A stretch of 64,000 bases of DNA from Linanthus parryae (lineage: Eukaryota > Streptophyta > Magnoliopsida > Ericales > Polemoniaceae): positions 87,631,136 to 87,695,135 of the forward strand of contig JALGPY010000007.1 in the NCBI GenBank assembly GCA_023055425.1, read 5' to 3'. This document shows positions 12,014-23,129 of this stretch, piece after piece (position 1 is the first letter of the stretch; each line of letters opens with the position of its first letter). The translations under genes were made by a program, and so were the position numbers. The notes under the pieces were generated by a model that did not search any database, was not told the origin of the DNA, and was given only the letters and a program-made list of their open reading frames with translations.

Positions 12014-12448
12014 GAAATTTTGACAGAAAACCCCCTCGTAGTTTCATCTCGCTGACACTTAGCTACATGCAGTATTGGTTTTACCATTTATCGTCTCCGC
12101 AGTTTGTAAAATTGCGACACTTAGGTCCAAATGGACTAACACCGCTAACTTCCGTTAGATAAATATGAGAAGCAAAAAAAGAAAAGAATATATTTAAAAA
12201 AATTAAAATAGAGAAAAACAAAAAATAAAAAAGAAAAAAAAAATGAGAAAAGACCACACTATCCCCTTTGATGTATTAAAATACTAAAATGTCACTCACT
12301 TATCTAACGTAAGTTAAAGGTGTTAGTCTATTTGGACCCAAATGTTGCAAATTTGCAAACTACAGAGATGATAAGTGGAAAAACCAATACTGCATGTAGT
12401 TAAGTGTCAGCGAAGCGAAACTGGGAGGGGGTTTTCTGTCAAAAGCTC
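12014..12448. mobile_element. Mutator-like MITE, 435 bp, long terminal inverted repeats
   Basis: The two ends are inverted copies over about 140 bp, for example GACAGAAAACCCCCT at the left and its complement at the right, starting GAAATTTTGACAG / GAGCTTTTGACAG. The flanks are nearly identical 9 bp direct repeats: taacttata at 12005-12013 and taacttaca at 12449-12457. Long TIRs starting with G plus 9 bp target duplications are the hallmark of Mutator-like elements. There is no ORF, so it is non-autonomous. It was present before the large duplication, with its partner at 49,732-50,165. Confidence 0.8.
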
Positions 12449-12680
12449 TAACTTACAAGATTAACTAAACTATTGCTTTTATTATTTAGGGTAGAGAAGC
12501 ATATTATTTTCCCCAAAAACAACTATAGTTCTTTAGTAGTTTCTCCCAATCCAAACAAGCCTTAAGTAGAGAATATAAATTATAAACTAACTAACTTTAT
12601 TTAAAAGAAATAACAAATTTATTTGAATAAAGTAACATATTCTAACTTGTTATAAGTCTATAAAATGTATAACATGTATA

Positions 12681-12785
12681 AAAAAACAAACAGCCTCTTG
12701 TGAGTTTCAAACCCGGATCCTAGATCTCATACCCACCAAGCTCTTACGTATTAACAGCTGACCACTGGGCCACGCCCACACTTCC
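12681..12785 (-). mobile_element. tRNA-derived SINE
   Basis: On the minus strand it begins GTGGGCGTGGCCCAGTGG, with an A-box-like TGGCCCAGTGG, and has a B-box-like GGGTTTGAAACTC at about 12714-12702. The distance between boxes is tRNA-like. It ends in a T-rich tail. The ends cannot pair as an acceptor stem, so it is not a working tRNA gene. Copy 2 has it at 50,471-50,577. Confidence 0.55.
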
Positions 12786-12821
12786 TCTCCTTCTTTCCAA
12801 CTAATAATATTAACTATCTTC

Positions 12822-12858
<37 letters not shown>
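12822..12858. repeat. AAT microsatellite, about 12 units
   Basis: An uninterrupted (TAA)n tract. The corresponding tract in copy 2 (50,612-50,751) is about 140 bp long, so the locus has changed length strongly since the duplication. Confidence 0.95.
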
Positions 12859-12860
<2 letters not shown>

Positions 12861-12922
12861 TAAACTAAAAGAATAAAACAAAAGAAATAAAAGGAAGAAG
12901 AAACAGCCTGGTTTTCTTACCC

Positions 12923-13440
12923 GATGGAGAAGAAGGAGGACGGGGATGATGGTGGCGAGGCCGGCGGTGGCGGACGGCGGCTGGACGACGACGTCTGGGG
13001 TGGCGGAGCTGGGCTCAGCCGGGCTCTGCTAAGTCAAGTTCGGTCGGGTTCCGGCGACCTGAATGGATAAACGTGCGAGAGAGAGAGAGAGAGAGCTCTA
13101 GAGGGAGATTGAGAGAGCTGATGTTGGTTTGAGAATTGCTATCGATTCCAGTGGTTTTTACAGGGGGAGAGGTGAGAAATTCAACCGGGAAGAGGAGACC
13201 TACTTCGATTTTTCCGATTTCGAATCGGACCACGTTTTGGGCGAAATTGGTTTTCTTGGTGAGCAAGATTGGGTCATTACTGAAGTAGGAGTGTATTGGG
13301 ACGGGTTTGGGTGAATTTAGTGGTGATTTGAGGCGGTGGTAATGTTTGGGCGGCGATGGAGTCAGAGGAACTCTCCTGCCGCAGGATAGGAAGAAGATGA
13401 TGATGACTTTGGGGAAAAGACACTTTAACCCCCTTGATTT
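12923..13440. other. GC-rich island with open frames on both strands, origin unknown
   Basis: This segment is clearly richer in GC than its surroundings. Its left part reads MEKKEDGDDGGEAGGGG on the plus strand. The minus strand has a 155-codon open frame (13,482-13,015) and, past its stop, a strong splice-donor-like GTAAGAAAAC at about 12,921-12,912. A (GA)n tract sits at 13,076-13,095. It could be a captured first exon with promoter of a host gene, or part of an older element. I recognise no protein family. Copy 2 (50,817-51,352) keeps the minus frame, but so would any recent duplicate. Confidence 0.35.
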
Positions 13441-13640
13441 AGGCATAGAACACATACCACCCCCAGGTTTAAATATAGACACTATGTAAGTTATAAAAAA
13501 TACATAATAACCCTTAAGTAGTCTATAACATTAAAATTAACTTTTAAATAATAACAACTAGTACCCAAACTTATACTAATATCATTAACACCCAATATTA
13601 TTAGAAAATGCCCGTTTCTAAATAACAGAGTATTTCAATG

Positions 13641-13737
13641 AAGGCTTAGAGTTGGAGAATAATACACATCTCAATACTCTCCTCCCTACACTATTGTCTC
13701 TCTTTATTTTCTTGTCTCTCTCAATTCTCGTTTCACA
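13641..13737 (+). repeat. Element L 5' LTR, truncated at its left end
   Basis: Bases 13,643-13,737 match 28,176-28,270 closely (GGCTTAG to TTTCACA, with shared CTCCTCCCTACACTATTG). The TG terminus and the TATA box found in the 3' copy are missing here. The left neighbour (AATAACAGAGTATTTC) is not LTR sequence. Confidence 0.75.
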
Positions 13738-14380
13738 AGACGTTATCAACACGATAACTCTACAGATGAAACAAGAGAAAATCAGACCAATCTAGAGGTA
13801 TGCTTGTTTCCACTTATACACGAAAGGGGTGAAATAAAGAGGAAAAAAGTTTAGTGTCTTTTACTATCCACACAAGCCTCCATATATTAGATCTCAAAAT
13901 TGAAAAGCAATTCTTTTTTATTCTCTCTGCATAAGAACTACTTGGACAACGTGCAAATACAAAAAGTTTTTTATGCCTTTATTTACTGTAACACAAAGTT
14001 TTAATTCTTTTAGTTGGATTAAAGTCAAGATTCTACCCAAATTCGGTACGATCTATATGATGCATATGGTGTGCGTATTATGTTTCTAGTTCTCTTGTTC
14101 ACAGTCGATGGTGGAAAAGTTTCACTCAAAGTTAGTCTTGTCTTTTTGTACTACATGGGATGAGTCTTTGACTAAGGTTATACTTTTTCAGTACTTATTT
14201 CTTTTGGGTCTTCAACTGCAGTAATGTATAGAAGTGTTATGTGGTTTTACTCTCTATTAGTTACTATTTACTATATGTTGGCTCATTTATTCTCTACCGA
14301 TCAATTTTGTGCAAAGATGATTTCCATAACTTCTTTTGACCAGTTTAATTATTTTTTCGAACTATTCATTAACCAAATAA

Positions 14381-14748
14381 AGTCTCCTCCCGAGGTTTTT
14401 AATTGAGACTATATATTGTTTGAAAATATTATTGCGTTTACAAAAGTCAATGTTTCATACTTGAAGTTATGAGTTACATGAATTTTTGGTCTTAATCTGA
14501 AGTTACGACATGTTTTGTGGCCTGATGTTATAAAACTATATTATTATATGTATCTCCAGAAGACATTTTTGGTTTTCATAACCCCTGACCATTCAATGGG
14601 TTTGAGCTATTCACATAATTACTAACATCATATCCTCACACATGAAATTGTGAAATACATGGTTGATTGATCGTAGTTTAAGATTGCGATAACTATTTTT
14701 AGTTATGATCAGAAGTCATAGTATGTTACTATCAGATCTCAAGTAGAG

Positions 14749-14785
<37 letters not shown>

Positions 14786-16228
14786 CAACTACACCTCCTG
14801 AAGAGTTTGTAGTAGTCAATGATCTTGTACTAGTTTGAGTGTAAATGATTAGAAAAAGTTATGTTTTCCCACTTGAAGTTGTGAGCTACATGATGATGTG
14901 ATTGTAACCCGAAGTAACATCATCAAATAAGTTCATAAAGAATATTCCGCTATTACATGGCTAGTAACATGAAGTTACATATTATTTTTACATCTCCAGA
15001 AGTGATAATTAAATATCATTATTACATCCGGAAGAGATGTCTAAAACACCTTAAACGCTTGTTATTACTAATCCTCCTGAAGAGGTTGCGTTTCTCGTTC
15101 TTTAATTTAGTTTACTTTTGTGCACTTAATTTTTTTTTAATCCAGTTTTTTTTTGTTTTTTTTCTTTTTTTACTTATTATGATAAAAAAACCTCCTGAAG
15201 AGGTTTCCTAATCGCAATGAATGTGAAATTCGGCCATGTGATATGTACGGGAAGTTACATGTTACATGATATCATAACTTGCAGTTATGAATATTAGATT
15301 CTGCAGTTCTAAAATCTTTTAATAAGAAATCTCCTGAAGAGATATCTGAAAATATTGAATAATGATCTACCCTCCTGAAGAGCTCGTCTTATTTTCTTTT
15401 AAAATTTACACTTTATGTATTTCTTTTTAATCAAAGTAGAACACCCAGAAGATGTTCTGAGTCCATGTGTTTTGATTGAACCTAAGCTATTAATATGCTT
15501 ATGAGTCGTATTTTCATACCCGAAGTTATGAAAATTATGAAGATACCTATAACATGGTGTTATAAAGTTATGTCAAGAGATCTCCTTGAAGAGAGAATCT
15601 ACACTCATCGGACCAGAAGTTTCGATTGCCTATTTTTTTTTCTTCTGTTAATTTACATTTTTTTATATTTTAATTTTTCTTCTCCTATTACTGTTACTAA
15701 AAAAAGGAAGAAAATAATGATCTCTCAAAGAATCTTTGCTTCCTATATTTACAAAAATTATGTCTACCTAAATATTAGATCGTAGACATGATTGTCATTG
15801 CTAATTACCGATTCATGTGAGCCCATTCCCAGAAGAGAATGGTAGTGCATTCCTTGAAGCGAATCACTTTATTATATATGGTCTAAACCCACATGACTAT
15901 AGAGGCGGTCATAATTGTGGACGTAAAAGTATCTGAAAGAGATTAAACCCCTGAACTGGTTCATATAAATCAATCTAACTCATGATATCTAATTTCAATG
16001 GTTGATAAATTATTAGATTGATTTCAGTGCCTGAAGGATTGTAAACACCACTCAATTTTTGAATAAAAATATTGACATTTACGTCTTTTTTTGGGTTTCT
16101 CGAAGTAGCTTTGATTAGAGAACTACGGTGTCCAAGAGATTGCTTCTTGTCTATATTCTTATTTGAATTTGAGGATTGGTTTACACGTGAGTACATATGA
16201 GAAAATTTGATGCTTGAAGAATCATCAA
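14381..16228 (+). repeat. Array of short hairpins with a conserved CTGAAGAG or GAAGTTA core
   Basis: Repeated modules have a loop or stem-top like CTCCTGAAGAG, CCAGAAGA or CGAAGTTA, flanked by arms that differ from module to module yet pair with each other. Perfect stems include 14704-14720 (5 bp), 14736-14750 (5), 14788-14813 (6), 14964-14978 (5), 15024-15040 (5), 15188-15206 (7), 15272-15290 (8), 15329-15343 (5), 15438-15458 (6, or 8 in copy 2), 15511-15534 (8), 15548-15564 (6), 15823-15842 (6), 15845-15867 (7 with a bulge) and 16207-16228 (6). Loops are mostly five to eight bases. There is no ORF. The array continues right of element G at 27,102-27,578. Role unknown; an RNA structural leader is one possibility. 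Confidence 0.75.
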
Positions 16229-16421
16229 TGTATCTTTATAATCAGGGTTATAATATTCACATCATGAGGGGGAGTATGGGTCCTATTTCATGACGCGAAT
16301 TAAAATTTATTGTCTTTTTTGGGTATGTACTAGTGTAAGCTTTAAAATTCCAACAAGATGGGTGTCTTATGAGTAATGGATATTTTATGGGTATACACAT
16401 TAAGAATAAATGTTTGCTTGT

Positions 16422-17038
16422 TGTGTACAAGGACATCCTCGAGAGATCTCCAAGTGTACACTTCAAGTAGGGAATCAGAACACGGAGAGTTGTAAGGTGT
16501 GTGTAGGGAGAGAGTAAGCACTGGTAACTGTTTGTGAGAGAGAGACAGTAAGCTATGGTTCTGAACCAATGTGTCTTATGAGTCTTGTGTCGCAACGGGA
16601 GCTAACGATCCTATATATATAGTGGGAAAGTGACCGTTGGGGGGGGGGGGGTTTAGTGCACCATAAATGGCGGCTTAATGGTAGAACCCCCAACGGAACT
16701 TTCGACCGTGTCTGTAGGAACCGTTACGCATCTTCCCGCAAGTATCGGAGACCGTTATGAGATCATCCGCATTAATGGGATACGTAAGCCTAGGATCTCT
16801 CAGTCAGTTACCAGAGGTCGCGCGCAAGCTTGGTTGTCACATGCGAGCGACGGACCTTACCCTAGCCTCCAAACCACTAAGTCCCTACAAGTCCCGTGTT
16901 ATGGTGCGCGGGGACCCTGTCTCGTAGCCCCCACGTGGATCAGCACGGGTGGTGATCCGGTGTTTATGGAGCACAGCTAGGTGTGCTGGATGGCTGCCAT
17001 GTGGCGATGATCTGTCTATCTGGAAAGCAGTATCTACA
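16422..17038 (-). repeat. Element G LTR (3' LTR in element orientation), 617 bp
   Basis: It matches 26,316-26,925 with roughly 30 substitutions by hand count, about 5%. It contains a palindromic TATA-like CTATATATATAG at about 16,611-16,622 and a 13-base G run near 16,639-16,651 that is only six G in the other LTR. Copy 2 keeps only the last 240 bp (53,412-53,652). Confidence 0.9.
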
Positions 17039-17055
17039 ATAGCCCCCTTTTTCGC
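17039..17055 (-). other. Polypurine tract of element G
   Basis: On the minus strand this reads GCGAAAAAGGGGGCTAT directly before the LTR terminus TGTAGATAC. This is the expected priming site for plus-strand DNA synthesis, and it sets the element's orientation as opposite to the PMD gene. Confidence 0.75.
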
Positions 17056-17350
17056 GATTGTCACGCGCCCTTCTATTGTGCAGTCGCGCAAAATCAACCG
17101 TGCGTGAAGCTCACGCGGGCCTTTTTGAATTTTGAATTCGAATACCCATAGCCCCCATTCACAGCCATGATTGCCTTGGTTTTGGGAAACGCCGTCTAGC
17201 CTTTGATGAAGCGTGGCTTCTGTTGACTTAATCAATCGCTATCCAAACTCGCCTATTTTTGAGGCAGGGATAGATCAAATGTCAAACCTTCTCAGCAATC
17301 GAAGCGTTGCTTGGCTCATCAACGTCAATAGGCGTGACTTTTCAAGGGTT

Positions 17351-17358
17351 TATTTAAA
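17351..17358 (+). promoter_or_regulatory. TATA box of the antisense PMD gene
   Basis: TATTTAAA lies 53 bp before the ATG of exon 1 (17,411), suitable for a transcription start near 17,385. The same box is kept in copy 2. It lies inside the element and outside the LTR, so the antisense gene seems to carry its own promoter. This is inference from motif and spacing. Confidence 0.45.
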
Positions 17359-17410
17359 ATTCATTATTCCTTCGATTGCAACTTCTCCATTGTTGCACTT
17401 TTGAGTTCGT

Positions 17411-20400
17411 ATGCATCGGAGAGAGCTCCCACAACAGGAAGAAGAGTCCTTTGACGAATTTTGCGATCAAATCCTCGAATTTCTTTCCAGAGTAATCCAA
17501 TTACTCAGGCGTGGACAAGGTAGTTTGAACTTCCACCTTTTGGATTTTGCAATTAAAACAGTCGATTTCTTATACTTCCTTCTCCCCCTATTTTCTTCTG
17601 CGTGCTCCTATGACTCATGAGATCTTGTCCCTTTATTCTTTGCAGTGATGGCTCCCAAAAACACCACTGAATCCTCAGAATTAACCAACGAATTATGGCG
17701 AAAATCCCCCTACTTTGGGGGTGATGACTTCTACTTAGCCTCTATACGAGGGTACACCCCTAAAGCCTCTTCTTCAGGCACGGACTTGGGATTAGAACCT
17801 GAACCAGATAGAGAGGAGGGGGTTCTTTCAGAGATTTATGATGTTCATAGATGTGGTATTGAGGCTGGCCTTTACCCCTACAACGATGTTCTCGTCCAAG
17901 CTTTCTTGGAGAAGCTGGACTGGATGGACGAGTGGACTGATTACGTTCTTGACAATCATGAGGCTGTGTTGATGGAAGCTGGAATTTATCATGCTATTCG
18001 CGCGACCAGGGTTTCGATTTGAAAGCTGACCAGAACATGCTAAAGGTCCTATTCTCTCGATACTTCCCAAAGACTCACACATTCCACTTCGCATCCCGTG
18101 AGGCCACACGTACTCTAGAAGATGTGGAGAATCTCCTGATGCTTTCGAGGATGGGAGCCTTCGATCCTTTGGAAGCACTTAGTTCCGATGAAGAAGTTGC
18201 TCTACACGGCCAGATGATGGAATGCGTCGCGACAATAAGGAAGGCTGCTTCAAAATGGGCTCCTGAGGCGATGAAACTTGCTGATACTTTTATGGCAGTT
18301 TCTGCCGCGCGAAGAACATAAGGTCTAAGTGGATCATGTTATTTTTCAAGGACATCCCCAAACCTCATATTATCCAGAAAATTCAGGAGGAGACTCCAGA
18401 TGAGGTTACTTACACTGCGGGAGAAGGATGTGAGTACTCCATGTGTTGTTTTCTCTGTGTCTGGTTGTCACGCTTCCTTATAGATGGAAGTCCGCGAGAT
18501 GGAGTTTTTGTCCATGTACTCACGCTTGCAGTGAAGCTTTCCATTGGTAAGAGAGTTGCCCTTGGACATCTTGTCTTGGGTTCTCTATTTTATCGTCTTG
18601 ATCTAGCAGTGGCAAATGTTGAGCAATCACAGGGCAGGGCTGATATCATGTGTTTTGCCAACATCGGCTTTTTGACCATGTGGGTTTTTGAGCGATGGCC
18701 TTCATATGCCCCTATACCCACTACTGTCGAATTATGGAATGCCCCAATATGCGAGGAATCTTTCTTGTGTCCCCGCTTCTGGCGGTTGTTTAACACCAAA
18801 AATGCTCGCCGCAATTTTTCTTTGGTCTGTGACGATGATGATTCTTTCGTAGCCCGTCCTTATGTCAAGGAGTTGGACAATATCACGTTTCAGGGGGATA
18901 TGTATCCCGAAATTGATACTCCTCTACGCACATGGCACATTATCAGTGGACCCCGTCACTATGGTTAGTACGTGAACTGGTGAAGACGGGCTTATTTGCC
19001 TGTTTTGTCAGAGTACGCCCCTGGAACTGAGTTCTGCAAATACGCGCCCATAAATTTCCACTTCGACCCTCTTCACGTGGCGCCTCAGCTGGGTTTTGAT
19101 ACCATCGCGCCACCCATGTGGTACGAACTCCCTGCCAAGGACTACTATGATGGGATAATTTTTGACAAGAGCCGTGAGTTGCTTCTCGCAGAACTTCCCC
19201 TCGTGGAGCCTTCAAGAAGGAGAATGGGAAAGGTAACAGCTGGTTGGGTGGCCTTCTGGAAAACTCAGATTCGTCGTCTAACAAACCCAGAGGTTCATCT
19301 GCAAGTTTCCGAGGCACTTTCTCCTCTGTCCAAGGATTACCCCTTCAAGTCTAATCTTTCCCGAGGTTGGGCCCCCTATGTGTACTATTCGCTGTTAGCT
19401 GCAGACCATCTTTGTCCACAACTAATTTTGGATGAGAAAAAGACCCGCAGTCACGCAGGACTCCCTCGACTCGCGGGCTTAGTACGCGAGAGACTTTCAA
19501 GCGGTATTGTATACTCCTTATACATTTTCTTCTACTCGAGTCACCTTATTCCCCATGTTTCTTGATACTTTGTTATTTCTTCAACAGTGCTGCCTAAGGC
19601 CCTTCGCCTCAGGGGATCGCATCGTGGGACTTGTGGACCATTTTCAGTCAAAGAAGAAATATGCTGACGACGCCATCCCCCCAGTGCTGCGCATGGAAGA
19701 AAGGATTAGGAGCACGCTCTCGAATGGACTTGAAACCTTCCTCGCACCATTTCTTAAAGATATGAAAAAGAGAGGTGCCGATGCCCTTGCGACTGACGAT
19801 CTGCCAGCTCAGCCACCGAAGCACGCGCGAAATGAGCCTGCTCCTAAGAAATCCTCTCCAGCGAAGAAGAAACCTGCTTCTCTAAAGAAGAAATCACTCC
19901 GTGAACCAGTCTCAGACTTTGTCGCCTGGGAGAAAGAAGGTTTGTCTAGAAAAATATCGTTGCTTATTTAAAGTTTCCTGGAATGTTTTTCACCTTCTTC
20001 TGTCTTCCTCTTTTAGATGACAATGATAGCCCGCTCAAAGGAAAGACCATTATGACTGAGGAGGAAGCCGTTGAGAAGTCCCGGCGAATGGCAGAGAAGC
20101 GGTCTCTGCAAGAGAAGTTATCGAAGGCAGTGCGCATTGAGCTTGCCAAGAGACGAAGCATCACCGAGATTGCTAATCATGAAGGCACTGAAACGCGAAG
20201 GCCGCGCTCACGCTCAGGACATTCGCGCCTCTCTCGCGTTATCTCAAAAACTGTCGATGAACTTCACCAGGCGCAGCTAGCACTTCATGAGCTCGTCGGC
20301 GACGAAGACGAAGAAGGTACAATTTTTTAAGTTTGCTTTATCAACTGTGACATTGTAACTGGTGCTTTATATCATGGTGTGCCAATTTGTGACATTCGTA

Positions 20401-21905
20401 TGTGGGTAAGGGATATACGTGGGGAACCCTCTGGTAAGTCACTGCTCTGGCCACACGTAATACCCCTCCTTTTCGTACGCTCGATGCATAATCTTTCTTA
20501 ATCCCAAGCAGGTCATGCTAGATTGAAGGGTTCCGATGATAACTTGCCACATGAAAATTGCGCGGGTACCCCATATAAGTGGGGAAGTACCGATGATAAC
20601 TTTAATAGAGGTTTTTCCATTATGTTCCCGCTTATGCATGTGTTGAAGTTTTATTCTTTTCCTTTCTGAGGGCGTGATAATGACACATTTTTTTTTGCAG
20701 AACCTGACCCTTGTCCTTTGGTGCACCGTCGTCCTCGCGGAGCTTAAGTAATTTCTGAGTCTGGTGATAATGTGTCTGGTGCAGGCTTTCCAGGGCAATT
20801 CTTTATGGAAGAGACTCCAGCGGTTGAGGATCATCTAGACGCGGAGCTCACCATTGAGAAAGAGGGGGGAATCCCAGTACAGGAAGATCTCATCACATCT
20901 TCTGTCAAAGCGATACCTATTTCCTCGGAAGAAGCCAACGTCGAGCAAGAGTCTGAAACGCTGTTCGAGAGGAACATCGAAGAGATTGCACGTGACGCTA
21001 TGTCTGCTGAGCCCGCCATTCCTGCTGAGCTTGACCCTCCTGTTACTCAGAGTGCTGAGGAGGTCGGGCCTGCCAACCTAAGTTCTGTCCCTGTGCCAGG
21101 CATGGCGAGGAGCGAAGATCCCGCATGAGGTTTTGATCTGGACTCTCTCTTTTCTGAGAATCCCTTTGAAGTGTGGGGCTCGCAAGCTGCAAACCCTGTC
21201 GTACCCGCGAGGAATTTTATAATTCCTGAGTCGTACTTTGCGTGCGAGGTGATGGCGGATCAGAAGTTGGTCGAGGAAATTCATGCCGGCTTGTGGGTAG
21301 CAGTATCTGTTGCTCCTCTTCAACAGATCGTCGAAGGGACTGGTAAGCTCATTCTTTTTCTCCTAATTCCCCGACTCTTAGGTTCGCGTTTCTCTCATTG
21401 TTTTGTCCTGCTTCTATGCACAGATATCGACCAAGCCTGTTTGGAATGGCTAATGAAGGTGGGAGTGACCTTTCTTGCTTCGTTTGCTCGAGTACTGGAG
21501 CTGCAACCAGAAGACAGAGGGAATCTTTTCAGAGAGATGGCTGCTCTCTTGGAAAGATTGTTTAAAACCACCCTTAAAATTACCACAGCTGCCAGTGCTC
21601 AAGATCTTCTCGCGCTCGTTCAGAGACTTCAAGAGACTGCGGCGGTTCGACTGGATTTGGACTTCCTCGTGCAAAGACTGACCAGAGCTCGCAATTCTTC
21701 CAGTCTTGGAACTGAGTATACTTCTTTCAGAGAGGAGACACTGGCCCTGAACGCTCGCGGGGAGGCGTATGAGAAGATGGCCCGGGAGTATGAAGCTGCC
21801 TTGAAGCCTTATGAAGAGATGAAAGCTCGCATTGCAGAACTTGCAGCAAACTCGCTCAAGCTATCCGCGAAAGACTCCCTTTTGAAAGACTTATTTAAAG
21901 AATGA
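17411..21905 (+). pseudogene. Plant mobile domain (PMD) gene, seven exons, antisense in element G
   Basis: Proposed exons are 17411-17519, 17646-18963, 19012-19503, 19613-19939, 20017-20316, 20701-21342 and 21424-21905. All six introns are GT-AG and all fall in phase 1; the second is only 48 nt. The joined frame is about 1,220 codons. Exon 2 holds the PMD-like part (FHFASREATRTLEDVENLLML, FLIDGSPRDGVFV, KRVALGHLVLGSLFYRLD). Exon 4 has a Lys/Pro-rich stretch (KKSSPAKKKPASLKKK), exon 6 is acidic, and exon 7 looks like a coiled coil (about the last 70 residues). PMD proteins are nuclear in Arabidopsis (MAIN/MAIL family) and also occur in transposons. Lesions are a 1-base loss near 18,012, a frameshift near 18,320, and stops at 20745-20747 and 21126-21128. 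The last three are shared with copy 2, the first is not. Confidence 0.7.
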
Positions 21906-22305
21906 AGCAGTAGTCCAGTTGATCCGTCGTTATAGATTATGAGTTTGATGTTATTTCACGTCATTTTGCACGTGCTGCTATCTTAAGAGATAGGCTTATA
22001 CTTTAACTTGATATTTCACCTTTTTGATTCAAGCAAATAAACTGGCGCGTGTACGTCAGTGTCCGTCATACCTTGAAAAGATCTCAATATTCAATGCCTT
22101 GATGATGGTTCAAATTCCTAGAAACCATCATGACTGTATGGATCGTCGTGCCAGCGTGGCGTCCAGATAAGGCATGACTGCCCCATAGTAGACTATCCCT
22201 TCATTATTATCTAGGGTTACTATAACGCCGTATGCTTTAGTAATACAATTGATTCTCGCCCGATTCTCGAGGCGTTACTGGCAACTGAAGAGTCTTCCTC
22301 GGGCC

Positions 22306-22510
22306 CTATTTAAACCTCCTCTTCCTTGTTATTTTGTTCTTCATTACTACCACCCCTTTGAGCTTCCGCCATTGAAAGGATGTCTTCTCCCCATATTCTT
22401 TTCTGCATTCCTCTGTTCCTTCATCCACCTGAGTTCCATTCCATGGACCCGTAGAGTTATGTTGTGCTATAGGAATGTCTTCCAAGGGTTTGTCAGCCAA
22501 GACACTTGAT
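22306..22510 (+). other. Possible second antisense transcription unit with short ORF
   Basis: TATTTAAA at about 22,308-22,315 precedes an ATG at 22,380 by about 65 bp, the same arrangement as for the PMD gene. The ORF starts MSSPHILFCIP with a hydrophobic beginning. In this copy it ends at an early stop after MDP. In copy 2 a one-base difference carries it further, to RRVMLCYRNVFQGFVSQDT, before a rearrangement scar. I recognise no family. It could equally be 3' non-coding sequence of element G. Confidence 0.25.
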
Positions 22511-23129
22511 TCGTCCAACCTTCATGAGAATCGGCAGCGTAGGCCTCTCTATTAGAAAGAAGGCGTCTTTTCCTTTATCATGTTCGCAGGTACCACCCCC
22601 AGTGGGTTTCCGGCAAATACGGTTCCTTCACTGACTCTTGAATTGAAGCGTAATGGTTGAGGTGTTGCCCTGGGGGCTTTCCGTTGGAGAACTATTTGCC
22701 ACCAATACTCGGATGGGAGGGCGGCGAACGAGATTTATTCCCAAAGCTGTTTCCCTCATCTATTCCTTGAAGTTCATTTGGCATCTTGCCGTGGTAGCGG
22801 CGAGAATTTTGTTTTGGTCGAGGACGTCGACGATGACGACGAGCTTTCCATAGTTAGGCCCTTAATATAGGATTTTTAGCGTAGGAATATGATTCCTTGC
22901 ACCCTTTTTTGGGGATTTGTTTTCTGCTGCTATCTAGACAGGTAAATTTTACTCTACCCTTTTGGTTGTTTCATCTAATAAGATAGACTTGTATTTCTGC
23001 TTCCATTCGCGTATTCATACTATGTTTGTGTTTGCTAGTTTTGCGCGTTGCCTTTTTGCGTACTACCCATTCGAATAGGTATTCAACTCTGCCATTCTGG
23101 GAGACAGATTCTGTATCGTGTGGAATAAA

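Noticed and set aside
12681..12785. tRNA gene on the minus strand
   Set aside because: A-box-like and B-box-like motifs are present, but the ends do not pair into an acceptor stem and a T-rich tail follows. A SINE is the better call.
14752..14783. Poly-T tract as a transcription terminator or SINE tail
   Set aside because: It has no promoter boxes or target duplication beside it. It lies inside the hairpin array and only differs in length between copies.
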